This document shows, piece after piece, positions 1 to 7,295 of a DNA stretch of 64,000 bases. The notes under the pieces were generated by a model. That model saw only the letters and a list, made by a program, of their open reading frames with translations. It was not told where the DNA came from and ran no database searches. The position numbers and the translations under genes are program-made. Source of the stretch: JBHYGK01 sp051859045 (GTDB lineage Bacteria; Pseudomonadota; Gammaproteobacteria; Xanthomonadales; Xanthomonadaceae); contig JBHYGK010000007.1 of the NCBI GenBank assembly GCA_051859045.1, positions 1-64,000 of the forward strand, given 5' to 3'. Position 1 is the stretch's first letter; each line of letters begins with the position of its first letter.

Positions 1-1095
1 CGCGTCGCCGCCGCCGCGCCCGGGCGCGGGCCGGCCGGCGTTGCGCTTGCCGGGGATCTTCTCCTCCGCGCGCTGGGCCCGGCGCAGCGCGGCCTGGGCC
101 GCGGCCCCGGCCAGCTCGCCGGCGAGCTTGCGCCAGCTCGCCAGCCGCGCCGGCGCCAGCGTGCCGGCCTCGAGCGCGGCGCGCACCGCGCAGCCCGGCT
201 CGGCCTCGTGGCCGCAGTCGCGGAAGCGGCAGGTCGCGGCCAGCGCCTCGAGGTCCTCGAAGCCGCCGTCCTCGAGGTCCTCCTCGCCGGTGAGCTTGAG
301 CTCGCGCATGCCGGGGGTGTCGATCAGCACGCCGCCGGTGGGCAGCGGCAGCAGCGCGCGGTGGGTGGTGGTGTGGCGGCCGCGGGAGTCGGTGGCGCGC
401 ACGTCGGCGGTGCGCATGCGCTCGCGGCCCAGCAGGGTGTTGGTGAGCGTGGACTTGCCGGCGCCCGAGGAGCCCACCAGCACCGCGCTGCGGCCGGGGC
501 CCAGCAGGTCGTGCAGGGCGGCGCCGACGGCGGCCGGGTCCTTGGCGTTGAGCGGGTGCACGCGGATGCCCTCGGCGCGGATGCCGGCCAGGGCGGCCAG
601 CGCGGCGTCGACGTCGGCGCCCAGGTCGGCCTTGGTCAGCACCAGCACCGGCTGCGCGCCGCCGGCCTTGACCACCAGCAGGTAGCGCTCGAGCCGGCGC
701 GGGTTGAAGTCGTGGTCCAGCCCGGTGACGACGAACACCACGTCGACGTTGGCCGCGATGAGCTGCTGCTTGTAGTGCTCGCCGGCCGCGCCGCGCTTGA
801 GCAGGCTGGTGCGCGGCAGCAGCGCGACGATCTGCGCGTGCACGGGCTCGAGCGTGACCCAGTCGCCCACCGCGGCGCGCTCCTCGGGCGGGAAGCGCGG
901 GCGCAGCCACGGCGCCGGGGCCTGGGCCGGGAAGGCCTCGTCCTCGCCGGTGGCCACCACGTAGCCCGAGCGGTGCTGCTCGATGACGCGGGCGAGGCGG
1001 GCGCCGGGAGCGGCCGCGAGGGCGGCGCGCAGGGCGTCGGTGTCGGGCCAGCCGATCGGCTGGAGGCGCTGGAGGGCATCGGGGGTGGGCAGCAT
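1..1095 (-). CDS. rsgA: Ribosome small subunit-dependent GTPase A (RsgA), 3' end cut by window edge
   Basis: RsgA is a circularly permuted GTPase that acts late in 30S subunit maturation, releasing assembly factors and checking the decoding centre. Reading the minus strand from the ATG at 1095 gives 365 open codons without a stop before the left edge, so only the last few residues should be missing. An N-terminal OB-like domain is followed by the permuted G domain: TKAD (G4) comes before the P-loop GSSGAGKST at about residues 208-216, and DTPGMRE (G3) follows. The C-terminal zinc-binding signature C-x4-C-x-H-x5-C (CRFRDCGH...C) is intact. The tail is rich in Arg, Gly and Pro. It diverges from the small membrane-protein gene at 1180. 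The permuted motif order plus the zinc knuckle is diagnostic, so confidence is high. Confidence 0.95.
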   Translation of the reverse strand, partial: MLPTPDALQRLQPIGWPDTDALRAALAAAPGARLARVIEQHRSGYVVATGEDEAFPAQAPAPWLRPRFPPEERAAVGDWVTLEPVHAQIVALLPRTSLLKRGAAGEHYKQQLIAANVDVVFVVTGLDHDFNPRRLERYLLVVKAGGAQPVLVLTKADLGADVDAALAALAGIRAEGIRVHPLNAKDPAAVGAALHDLLGPGRSAVLVGSSGAGKSTLTNTLLGRERMRTADVRATDSRGRHTTTHRALLPLPTGGVLIDTPGMRELKLTGEEDLEDGGFEDLEALAATCRFRDCGHEAEPGCAVRAALEAGTLAPARLASWRKLAGELAGAAAQAALRRAQRAEEKIPGKRNAGRPAPGRGGGDA

Positions 1096-1179
1096 CGTGG
1101 CGCAGTGTAGGCCAACGGCCGCGCCGCGGGCGGACGCATGGACGTGCCCTTGACCCCCGGGGCGCGCATGATGGGGGCC

Positions 1180-1578
1180 ATGACGACCTTCGCCCGCCTG
1201 CTCGTGATCCTCTCGGCCCTCGGCTTCCTCGCCTTCGGGCTGTGGTACGTGGTCGACCCGGTCGCGCCGATGCTGGCGATCGGCGTCCCGGTCGAGGGCC
1301 CGGTGGCGGCGACCGAGTTCCGCGCCTTCTACGGCGGCCTCGAGCTGGGCCTCGCGGCCTTCCTGCTGGGCTGCGCCTGGAAGCGCCACACCCTGGTCCC
1401 CGGCCTGTGGCTGGTGCTGCTGGCGAACGCCGGCATCGGCCTGGTCCGCGTGGGCGCGCTGGCGGCCGGGGCCCCGTGGTCGTCGTTCTTCGGCTACGCG
1501 CTGGCCTGGGAGCTGGGCTTCGCGGTCCTCGCGCTCGTCGCGCTGGTCGGCCTGCGCGGCCGCCCCGCCGCGCACTGA
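1180..1578 (+). CDS. Small four-helix membrane protein, DUF4345-like
   Basis: Predicted integral inner-membrane protein of 132 residues and unknown function. Four hydrophobic segments are visible (starting MTTFARLLVILSALGF, then around EFRAFYGGLELGLAAF, LVPGLWLVLLANAGI and the C-terminal WELGFAVLALVALVG). The central RAFYGGLE-like stretch and overall length resemble the DUF4345 family; this is a resemblance judged by eye. An in-frame ATG at 1138 would add 14 residues (MDVPLTPGARMMGA), but the start at 1180 puts the first membrane helix right at the N terminus and is preferred. It diverges from rsgA and is followed at a short distance by the aminotransferase gene. No sign of function beyond membrane location. 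Confidence 0.7.
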   Translation: MTTFARLLVILSALGFLAFGLWYVVDPVAPMLAIGVPVEGPVAATEFRAFYGGLELGLAAFLLGCAWKRHTLVPGLWLVLLANAGIGLVRVGALAAGAPWSSFFGYALAWELGFAVLALVALVGLRGRPAAH

Positions 1579-1646
1579 GGGCCGCGCGGGCTGTCTGCCC
1601 GGGCGGCGTTGGGCTAGGCTGCCGGTCCATCCACGGTCCGCCCACC

Positions 1647-2903
1647 ATGTCCCCGACGACGCCCGCTTCCGCCTCCCTCGCCACCCGCGCCCGCCTCCGC
1701 GAAGTCCGCTACGAGATCCGCGGCGAGCTCGCCCGCCGCGCCCGCGAGCTCGAGGCCCAGGGCCGCACCCTGATCAAGCTCAACATCGGCAACCCCGGCG
1801 CGTTCGGCTTCCGCGCCCCCGAGCACCTGCAGGCGGCCATCGCCGCCCACCTGCCCGCCTCCGATCCCTACACCCACCAGCAGGGCCTGCCGGCCGCGCG
1901 CGAGGCCATCGCGGCGCACTACGCCGGCCGCGGCGTGCACGGCGCCCACCCGGAGCGGGTGTTCGTCGGCAACGGCGTCAGCGAGCTGATCGACGTGGCG
2001 CTGCGCGCGCTGCTCAACCCCGGCGACGAGGTGCTGCTGCCGGCGCCGGACTACCCGCTGTGGAGCGCCGCCACCATCCTCAACGACGGCCGACCGGTGT
2101 ACTACCGCGCGCTGGCCCGCGAGGGCTTCCTGCCCGACCCCGACGAGATCGAGGCCCTGGTCACCCCGCGCACCCGCGCGCTGGTGCTGATCAATCCCAA
2201 CAACCCCACCGGCGCGGTCTACCCGCCGGCGCTGCTGCAGCGCTTCGCCGAGATCGCCCAGCGCCACGGCCTGCTGCTGATGGCCGACGAGATCTACGAC
2301 GGCATCACCTACGAGGGCGCCAACAACGCGCTGATGGCGGTGCTGGCCCCGGGCCAGCCCTGCCTGAGCTTCGGCGGCCTGTCGAAGGTCCACCGCGCCT
2401 GCGGCTGGCGGGTGGGCTGGGCCCTGCTCACCGGCGAGGCCGCGCGCGTGGCCGAGCTGCACCACGCGATGGACCTGCTGGGCGCGCTGCGCCTGTGCGC
2501 CAACGTGCCCGGCCAGTACGCCATCCCCGCCGCGCTGTCGGGCCCGGACACCATCGGCCCGCTGTGCGCGCCGGGCGGCCGGCTGTTCGAGAGCCGCCGC
2601 GCGGTCATCGAGGCCTGCGCGGCCAGCCCGCACCTCGACCTGGTCGCCCCGGCCGGCGCGCTGTACGCCTTCCCCGAGATCGTCGGCCCGGCCGCGATCG
2701 GCATCGACGACCACCAGCTGGCGCTGGAGATGCTCGAGCAGGAGGACGTGCTGATCGTGCCCGGCACCAGCTTCAACATCCCCGAGCGCGAGCACTTCCG
2801 GATCACCCTGCTGCCCGAGGCGGCCGAGGTGCGCGAGGTGTTCGCCCGGCTCGAGCGCGTGCTGGCCCGGCGCGCCGAAGCCGCCGAGCGCCAGGTCGCC
2901 TGA
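1647..2903 (+). CDS. PLP-dependent class I/II aminotransferase, AlaA (glutamate-pyruvate) type
   Basis: Fold-type I pyridoxal-phosphate aminotransferase of 418 residues, close in style to E. coli AlaA/YfbQ, which makes alanine from pyruvate and glutamate in the cytoplasm. Visible landmarks are the N-terminal LNIGNPGAFGF, the substrate/PLP segment INPNNPTGAVYP, DEIYDGITYEG, and the Schiff-base lysine in SFGGLSKVHRACGWRVGW with the downstream arginine that holds the PLP phosphate. The ATG at 1647 gives a family-typical N terminus; a possible -10 (TAGGCT) lies about 30 bases upstream. The stop is TGAGG, whose GAGG can serve the next gene. Substrate is inferred from family; other branched-chain or aromatic substrates are not excluded. 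Confidence 0.85.
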   Translation: MSPTTPASASLATRARLREVRYEIRGELARRARELEAQGRTLIKLNIGNPGAFGFRAPEHLQAAIAAHLPASDPYTHQQGLPAAREAIAAHYAGRGVHGAHPERVFVGNGVSELIDVALRALLNPGDEVLLPAPDYPLWSAATILNDGRPVYYRALAREGFLPDPDEIEALVTPRTRALVLINPNNPTGAVYPPALLQRFAEIAQRHGLLLMADEIYDGITYEGANNALMAVLAPGQPCLSFGGLSKVHRACGWRVGWALLTGEAARVAELHHAMDLLGALRLCANVPGQYAIPAALSGPDTIGPLCAPGGRLFESRRAVIEACAASPHLDLVAPAGALYAFPEIVGPAAIGIDDHQLALEMLEQEDVLIVPGTSFNIPEREHFRITLLPEAAEVREVFARLERVLARRAEAAERQVA

Positions 2904-2913
2904 GGCCGGCGCG

Positions 2914-3573
2914 GTGCCGATGCCCGCCAGCACCCACGCCGTCCCGCCCGGCCACGCCGGCGTCCCGCGCTGGCTGGCGCTGGGCGACAGCTACACGATC
3001 GGCGAGGGCGTCGACGCCGCCGCGCGCTGGCCCTCGGTGGCCGCCGCCGGCCTGCGCGCCCGCGGCCTGCCGCTGGACGCCCCGCGCGTCATCGCCACCA
3101 CCGGCTGGACCACCGACGAGCTCTCGGCCGGGATGGACGCGGCCGGCGCGCTGGGCACCTGGGACCTGGTGAGCCTGTTCATCGGCGTCAACGACCAGTA
3201 CCGCGGCCGCGACGCCGAGGCCGACTTCCGGCCCGCGTTCCGCGCGCTGCTGCTGCGCGCGATCGCGCTGGCGGGCGGACGCCCGGGCCGGGTGTTCACC
3301 GTGGCCATCCCCGACTGGGGCGTGACCCCGTTCGGCCGGGCCTCGGGCCGCGACCCGGCGGTCATCGCCGCCCAGCTCGACGCCTACAACGCCATCGTCG
3401 CCCACGAGTCCGCCCGCCACGGCGTGGCGCATGTCGACATCGCGCCGTTGAGCCGCGCGCGCGGCGGCGAGCCGGCGATGGTCGCCGCCGACGAGCTGCA
3501 TCCCTCCGCCGCGCTGCACGCCGGCTGGGCCGCCCTGGCCCTGCCGGTCGCCGAGCGCCTGCTCGCCTCCTGA
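2914..3573 (+). CDS. SGNH/GDSL-family hydrolase (esterase/lipase)
   Basis: Putative serine esterase of about 219 residues. The SGNH blocks are visible: GDSYTIGEG near the N terminus carries the catalytic Ser, GVND is block III with the oxyanion Asn, and DELHPS near the C terminus carries the Asp and His. No signal peptide is evident, so it is probably cytoplasmic, as is usual for the short members. Two starts are possible: GTG at 2914, eight bases after the GAGG that overlaps the preceding stop, or ATG at 2920. The spacing favours the GTG; the ATG shortens the protein by two residues. It lies 10 bases after the aminotransferase and probably shares its transcript. Substrate unknown. Confidence 0.82.
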   Translation: MPMPASTHAVPPGHAGVPRWLALGDSYTIGEGVDAAARWPSVAAAGLRARGLPLDAPRVIATTGWTTDELSAGMDAAGALGTWDLVSLFIGVNDQYRGRDAEADFRPAFRALLLRAIALAGGRPGRVFTVAIPDWGVTPFGRASGRDPAVIAAQLDAYNAIVAHESARHGVAHVDIAPLSRARGGEPAMVAADELHPSAALHAGWAALALPVAERLLAS

Positions 3574-3587
3574 CCCCCGGGGACCCC

Positions 3588-3971
3588 ATGGCCGCCACTC
3601 CCGCCGACCGCGCCCGCGTGCGCTTCGCCCTGCTGCTGGCCGCGCTGTCGGCGCTGCTGCCGCAGCTGCTGGGCTTCGCCCTGCCCTTCGTGCAGGCGCT
3701 CGCCGGCGGCCCCGCCACGGGGCCGGCGCTGCGCTGGATCGAGCACGGCGGGCGCGGCCTGCTGGTGCTGGCGGTGCTGGTGCTGGCGGGCGCGATGCGC
3801 TCGCTGGCCTGGCGCAGCACGCTCGCGTTCGCGGCGATCGGCTTCGCGCTGGTGGCGTTCGCGCCGGTGGCCGCGCGCTTCGCCGGCTACCGCCCGCTGG
3901 CCGTCGACCTCGCGCTGACCGCGCTGGTGGTGCTGGGCCTGATGGCGCTGCGCCGCTTCCAGCACGACTGA
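3588..3971 (+). CDS. Small multi-pass membrane protein of unknown function
   Basis: Protein of 127 residues with about four hydrophobic segments: LLLAALSALLPQLLGFALPF, GLLVLAVLVLAGAM, TLAFAAIGFALVAFAPVAA and the final DLALTALVVLGLMAL, ending in a short basic tail (RRFQHD). I do not recognise the family. The ATG at 3588 follows a weak GGGGACC ribosome site and lies 14 bases after the esterase stop, so it is likely part of the same short operon as the aminotransferase and esterase genes. No polar or charged residues suggestive of a catalytic or transport site stand out within the membrane segments. Confidence 0.65.
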   Translation: MAATPADRARVRFALLLAALSALLPQLLGFALPFVQALAGGPATGPALRWIEHGGRGLLVLAVLVLAGAMRSLAWRSTLAFAAIGFALVAFAPVAARFAGYRPLAVDLALTALVVLGLMALRRFQHD

Positions 3972-4076
3972 CGCGCGCGGCGGCGCCGCGCCGTCACGCC
4001 ACCGCCACCCGCCTGCCATCCGCGCGTCGCGCGCGGCCGCCAGCCTGTGCACCCGGCACACCCCGGGAGGCCCGCC

Positions 4077-4910
4077 ATGGCGACGCTCGCGTTCCGCAGC
4101 ATCTTCGTCTCCGACGTCCACCTCGGCACGCCCGACTGCAAGGCCGGCTACCTGCTCGACTTCCTGCGCCGCACGCGCTGCGAGACGCTGTACCTGGTGG
4201 GCGACATCATCGACCTCGAGGCGCTGGCCCGGCGCGAGTACTGGCCCGAGGCGCACGGCGAGGTGGTGCGCGAGATCCTGCGCAAGGCCGACGCCGGCAC
4301 CCGGGTGGTCTACATCCCCGGCAACCACGACCACGTCTTCCGCGGCCTGGCCGGGCAGCGCATTGCCGGCATCGAGGTCGCGCTGCGCGCCGTGCACGTC
4401 GGCGCCGACGGGCGCCGCTTCGGGGTCAGCCACGGCGACGAGTTCGATCCCGCCGACCTCGGACGGCGCTGGCTGCACCACGTCGGCGAGCACGCCCAGC
4501 AGCTGGTCTGCTGGGCCAACCGGCGGCTCAACACCTGGCGCAGGCGCCTGCGCCTGCCCTACCTGCCGCTGTCGATCATCGTGAAGTCGCGGATCGGCGC
4601 CGCGCTGGAGTACATCCGCCGCTACGAGCACGCGGTGAGCCTGCAGGCGGCGGAGGACGGCCTGGACGGGCACATCTGCGGGCACATCCACTTCGGCGGC
4701 ATCCGCCGGATCGACGGGGTGCTGTACTGCAACGACGGCGACTGGGTCGAGCACTGCACGGCCTTGGTCGAGGACGCGCACGGAGTGCTCGAGCTGCTGC
4801 ACTGGAGCGAGCACCGGGCCTCGCTGGCCCGGGCCTCGCGCGAGCGCCTGCGGCCCAGCCCCGCGGCCCGGCTGGCCTTCGCCTCGCTGGCCGGGGGCGG
4901 GCCCGGCTGA
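4077..4910 (+). CDS. Metallophosphoesterase, UDP-2,3-diacylglucosamine diphosphatase (LpxH)-like
   Basis: Calcineurin-like phosphoesterase of 277 residues. The full di-metal motif series is visible: SDVHLG (residues 12-17), GDIID (42-46), GNHDH, SHGDE and the C-terminal GHIHFG. The layout matches the LpxH/LpxH2 group that hydrolyses UDP-diacylglucosamine to lipid X in lipid A synthesis at the inner membrane face. The Arg/Trp-rich middle (RRLNTWRRRLRLPYLP) could be a membrane-contacting lid. The start at 4077 is chosen over an in-frame codon at 4047 because GGGAGG sits six bases upstream. LpxH proper is usually nearer 240 residues, so a relative acting on another phosphoester is possible. Confidence 0.78.
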   Translation: MATLAFRSIFVSDVHLGTPDCKAGYLLDFLRRTRCETLYLVGDIIDLEALARREYWPEAHGEVVREILRKADAGTRVVYIPGNHDHVFRGLAGQRIAGIEVALRAVHVGADGRRFGVSHGDEFDPADLGRRWLHHVGEHAQQLVCWANRRLNTWRRRLRLPYLPLSIIVKSRIGAALEYIRRYEHAVSLQAAEDGLDGHICGHIHFGGIRRIDGVLYCNDGDWVEHCTALVEDAHGVLELLHWSEHRASLARASRERLRPSPAARLAFASLAGGGPG

Positions 4911-4932
4911 GGCGGCCCGGCGGCGGGAGCGG

Positions 4933-4938
4933 TACACT
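4933..4938 (+). promoter_or_regulatory. Candidate -10 element (TACACT) of the glutaredoxin-fusion gene
   Basis: TACACT lies 26 bases before the ATG at 4964, leaving room for a short leader containing the ribosome site GGAGG (about 4951). No convincing -35 is visible. The same hexamer precedes slt at 42066, which is the main reason for listing it. Confidence 0.35.
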
Positions 4939-4963
4939 TCGCGCCCCCACCGGAGGCCCGCCC

Positions 4964-5893
4964 ATGTCGCTCGATCCCGCCGTCCACGCCCGCATCCAGG
5001 CCCTGCTCGACGCCAACCCCGTCGTGCTGTTCATGAAGGGCGCCCCGGACGCGCCGCAGTGCGGCTTCTCGGCCAAGGCCAGCGGCATCCTCAACGCGCT
5101 GGTGCCGGGCTACGCGCACGTCGACGTGCTGCGCGACGGCGAGCTGCGCGAGGGCATCAAGGCCTACGGCCAGTGGCCGACGATCCCGCAGCTGTACGTG
5201 CGCGGCGAGCTGGTCGGCGGCAGCGACATCATCGAGCAGCTGCTGAACTCGGGCGAGCTGCACCCGCTGCTGGGCCTGGGCGCGCCCGACCGCACCCCGC
5301 CCACCATCACCATCACCCCGGCCGCCGCCGAGGCGATCCGCGGCGCGATGGCCAGCGCCGAGCCCGGCATGGGCCTGCACATGAGCATCGGCCCGCGCTT
5401 CGACGCCCAGTTCGCGCTGCGCGACGTCACCGGCCAGGAGCTCGTCGCCACCAGCGCGGGCGTCACCGTGCACTTCGACCTCGCGTCCGCCCCGCGCGCC
5501 AACGGCCTGGTCATCGACTGGGTCGAGGACGTGCGCGGCGCCGGGCTGGCGATCCACAACCCCAACGCCCCCGCGGCGGTGCAGCCGCTCGAGGTCGAGG
5601 GCCTGCGCGAGCGCATCGCCACCGGCGACATCACCGTCATCGACGTGCGCCCGGCGCATGCCCGCGCGATCGCCGCGTTCCCGGGCGCGCACGAGGTGCT
5701 CGACGAGGACAGCCACGACCGCCTGGCCGCGCTGGCCAAGGACACCCCGCTGGCCTTCCTGTGCCACCACGGCATCTCCAGCCGGCAGGCGGCCGAGCAC
5801 TTCCGCGGCCTGGGCTTCACCCGGGTGTTCAACGTCGAGGGCGGCATCGACGCCTGGGCCCAGCGCATCGACCCCTCGGTGCCGCGCTACTGA
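4964..5893 (+). CDS. Monothiol glutaredoxin - HesB/IscA-like - rhodanese three-domain protein
   Basis: Soluble 309-residue fusion. Residues 1-108 are a Grx4/GrxD-type monothiol glutaredoxin with the CGFS active site at Cys33, the WPTIPQLYV cis-Pro segment and the GGSDII glutathione-binding turn; such proteins bind and pass on [2Fe-2S] clusters with glutathione. Residues 113-205 have the beta-rich HesB/IscA fold pattern (ITPAAAEAIRGAM, ...VIDWVED) but none of the three cysteines used by A-type carriers. Residues 213-309 are a rhodanese domain with Cys267 in the loop CHHGISS. It starts at 4964 behind GGAGG. The fusion is typical of Xanthomonadaceae-like genomes. Role is inferred as iron-sulfur or sulfur-transfer redox chemistry; the middle domain may be structural or regulatory. 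Confidence 0.88.
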   Translation: MSLDPAVHARIQALLDANPVVLFMKGAPDAPQCGFSAKASGILNALVPGYAHVDVLRDGELREGIKAYGQWPTIPQLYVRGELVGGSDIIEQLLNSGELHPLLGLGAPDRTPPTITITPAAAEAIRGAMASAEPGMGLHMSIGPRFDAQFALRDVTGQELVATSAGVTVHFDLASAPRANGLVIDWVEDVRGAGLAIHNPNAPAAVQPLEVEGLRERIATGDITVIDVRPAHARAIAAFPGAHEVLDEDSHDRLAALAKDTPLAFLCHHGISSRQAAEHFRGLGFTRVFNVEGGIDAWAQRIDPSVPRY

Positions 5894-5903
5894 GGCCGGG
5901 CCG

Positions 5904-5925
5904 GCGCGCCCGGAACCGGGCGCGC
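5904..5925 (+). terminator. Perfect 10-bp GC hairpin after the glutaredoxin-fusion gene
   Basis: GCGCGCCCGG and its exact complement are separated by AA, 11 bases after the stop. There is no run of T afterwards, so it may stabilise the mRNA 3' end or act as a weak or Rho-assisted terminator rather than a classical intrinsic one. Confidence 0.5.
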
Positions 5926-6008
5926 TGTCACGATTAGAGCGATTGCGCTAGATTCTGTCCGGCCCCGAATCCGTCCTGTCCAGGGCGGCCCGGCTGGCGG
6001 AGACCCCC

Positions 6009-6332
6009 ATGCGCACGACGTTCCTCCTGCTCCTCGCCCCGACCCTCGCCCTGTCCCTGGCCGCCTGCGGCGGCGCGGAGGGCCCGTCCGACCGGGCCGC
6101 CGCGGCCTGCATCGCCGCCGCGGCCGAACAGCTGCGCAACCGCCCATTCGAGGCCGACGCCGCCGCGCTGGCGGCCAGCGCCCGCGACGAAGGCGACGGC
6201 GTGCTGGCCCTGTCGGGCCCGCTCACCGTCGACGCCGGGCGCTCCGACGCCTCCCAGCAGCTCCTGCAGTGCAGGGTCCGGCTGGTGGAGGGCGGCACGC
6301 CCGAGGTGGTGTCGCTCACGTTCCAGTGGTGA
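6009..6332 (+). CDS. Small predicted lipoprotein, function unknown
   Basis: A 107-residue protein with a lipoprotein signal peptide: basic MRTT, a hydrophobic core LLLLAPTLALS and the lipobox LAAC with the acylated Cys at residue 20. The mature part is short and has two further cysteines (in ACIAAA and LQCRV), which may form a disulfide in the periplasm. I recognise no family. The upstream 115 bases contain the hairpin at 5904-5925 and an AT-richer patch (GATTAGAGCGATTGCGCTAGATT) that may hold a promoter, so the gene is probably transcribed on its own. It converges on the AMP nucleosidase gene. Confidence 0.7.
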   Translation: MRTTFLLLLAPTLALSLAACGGAEGPSDRAAAACIAAAAEQLRNRPFEADAAALAASARDEGDGVLALSGPLTVDAGRSDASQQLLQCRVRLVEGGTPEVVSLTFQW

Positions 6333-6348
6333 CGTGAACCGCGCGGCC

Positions 6349-6373
6349 GGGCCCGGGCGTCGCGCCCGGGCCC
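6349..6373. terminator. Perfect 11-bp hairpin between convergent lipoprotein and amn genes
   Basis: GGGCCCGGGCG, a 3-base loop TCG, then the exact complement. It sits between two stop codons (6332 on + and 6380 on -) and can serve both strands. There is no U-tract on either side, so termination strength is uncertain. Confidence 0.5.
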
Positions 6374-6379
6374 GCGCCC

Positions 6380-7156
6380 TCACTCGTCGAAGCGCAGGTG
6401 CTTGACCGACTTGCCGTGGCGGCGGATGAGCTTCAGCGCCTCGATGCCGATCTCGATGTGGCGCTGCACGAAGTTGCCGGTGACCACCTTGTCGCTGGCC
6501 TCGGTCTTCACGCCCTCGGGCACCATCGGCTGGTCGCTGACCAGCAGCAGCGCGCCGGACGGGATGCCGTTGGCGAAGCCGGTGGTCAGCACCGTGGCGG
6601 TCTCCATGTCGATCGCCATGCAGCGCAGCTTGCGCAGGTAGTCCTTGAACTCCTCGTCGTGCTCCCAGACGCGGCGGTTGGTGGTGTACACCGTGCCGGT
6701 CCAGTAGTCGTGGCCGAGGTCGCGGATCATCGTGGACACCGCGCGCTGCAGCGCGAACGCCGGCAGCGCGGGCACCTCGGGCGGCAGGTAGTCGTTGGAC
6801 GTGCCCTCGCCGCGGATCGCGGCGATCGGCAGGATCAGGTCGCCGAGCTGGTTCTTGCGCTTCAGGCCGCCGCACTTGCCGAGGAACAGCACGGCCTTCG
6901 GCCCGTAGGCGCTGAGCAGATCCATCACCGTGGCGGCGTTGGCCGAGCCCATGCCGAAGTTGATCATCGTGATGCCGTCGGCGGTGGCCGAGGGCATCGG
7001 CCGGTCGCGGCCGCGCACCTGGGCGCCGGTGAGCTCGGCGAACATGTCGACGTAGCCGCCGAAGTTGGTCAGCAGCACGTGCTGGCCGAACTCCTCGAGG
7101 GGCACGCCGGTGTAGCGCGGCAGCCAGTTGCTGACGATGGTGGCCTTGTCCTTCAT
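6380..7156 (-). CDS. amn: AMP nucleosidase, short form
   Basis: Predicted to hydrolyse AMP to adenine and ribose 5-phosphate in the cytoplasm, helping set the adenylate pool. The 258-residue protein is one nucleoside-phosphorylase-like domain: INFGMGSANAATVMDLL, LFLGKCGGLK, the TTNRRVWEHDEEF segment and the catalytic-site region MAIDMETATVLTTGFANG followed by LLLVSDQPMVPEG. E. coli Amn is about 480 residues because it has an extra N-terminal domain; that domain is absent here, as in the short Amn forms of xanthomonads and Bacteroidetes. The start at 7156 follows AGAGGG; the open frame continues upstream to 7246 but encodes only Arg/Pro-rich sequence. It diverges from the amidohydrolase pair. 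Confidence 0.87.
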   Translation of the reverse strand: MKDKATIVSNWLPRYTGVPLEEFGQHVLLTNFGGYVDMFAELTGAQVRGRDRPMPSATADGITMINFGMGSANAATVMDLLSAYGPKAVLFLGKCGGLKRKNQLGDLILPIAAIRGEGTSNDYLPPEVPALPAFALQRAVSTMIRDLGHDYWTGTVYTTNRRVWEHDEEFKDYLRKLRCMAIDMETATVLTTGFANGIPSGALLLVSDQPMVPEGVKTEASDKVVTGNFVQRHIEIGIEALKLIRRHGKSVKHLRFDE

Positions 7157-7295
7157 TCGCTGCCCTCTTGCGCGTGGTCGCGTCGTCGTTGGTGATCGCC
7201 GCATTCTGCCACGCGGCCGCCGCGCGGGGCCTCCCGCACTTGGCACCGCCCCCCCGCGGGGGCTAGCGTTGGCGGGTCATCCAGGGGACCCCTCC

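Noticed and set aside
6380..7246. AMP nucleosidase start at 7246
   Set aside because: The added residues are Arg/Pro-rich and unlike the family; ATG 7156 has AGAGGG upstream and a typical N terminus.
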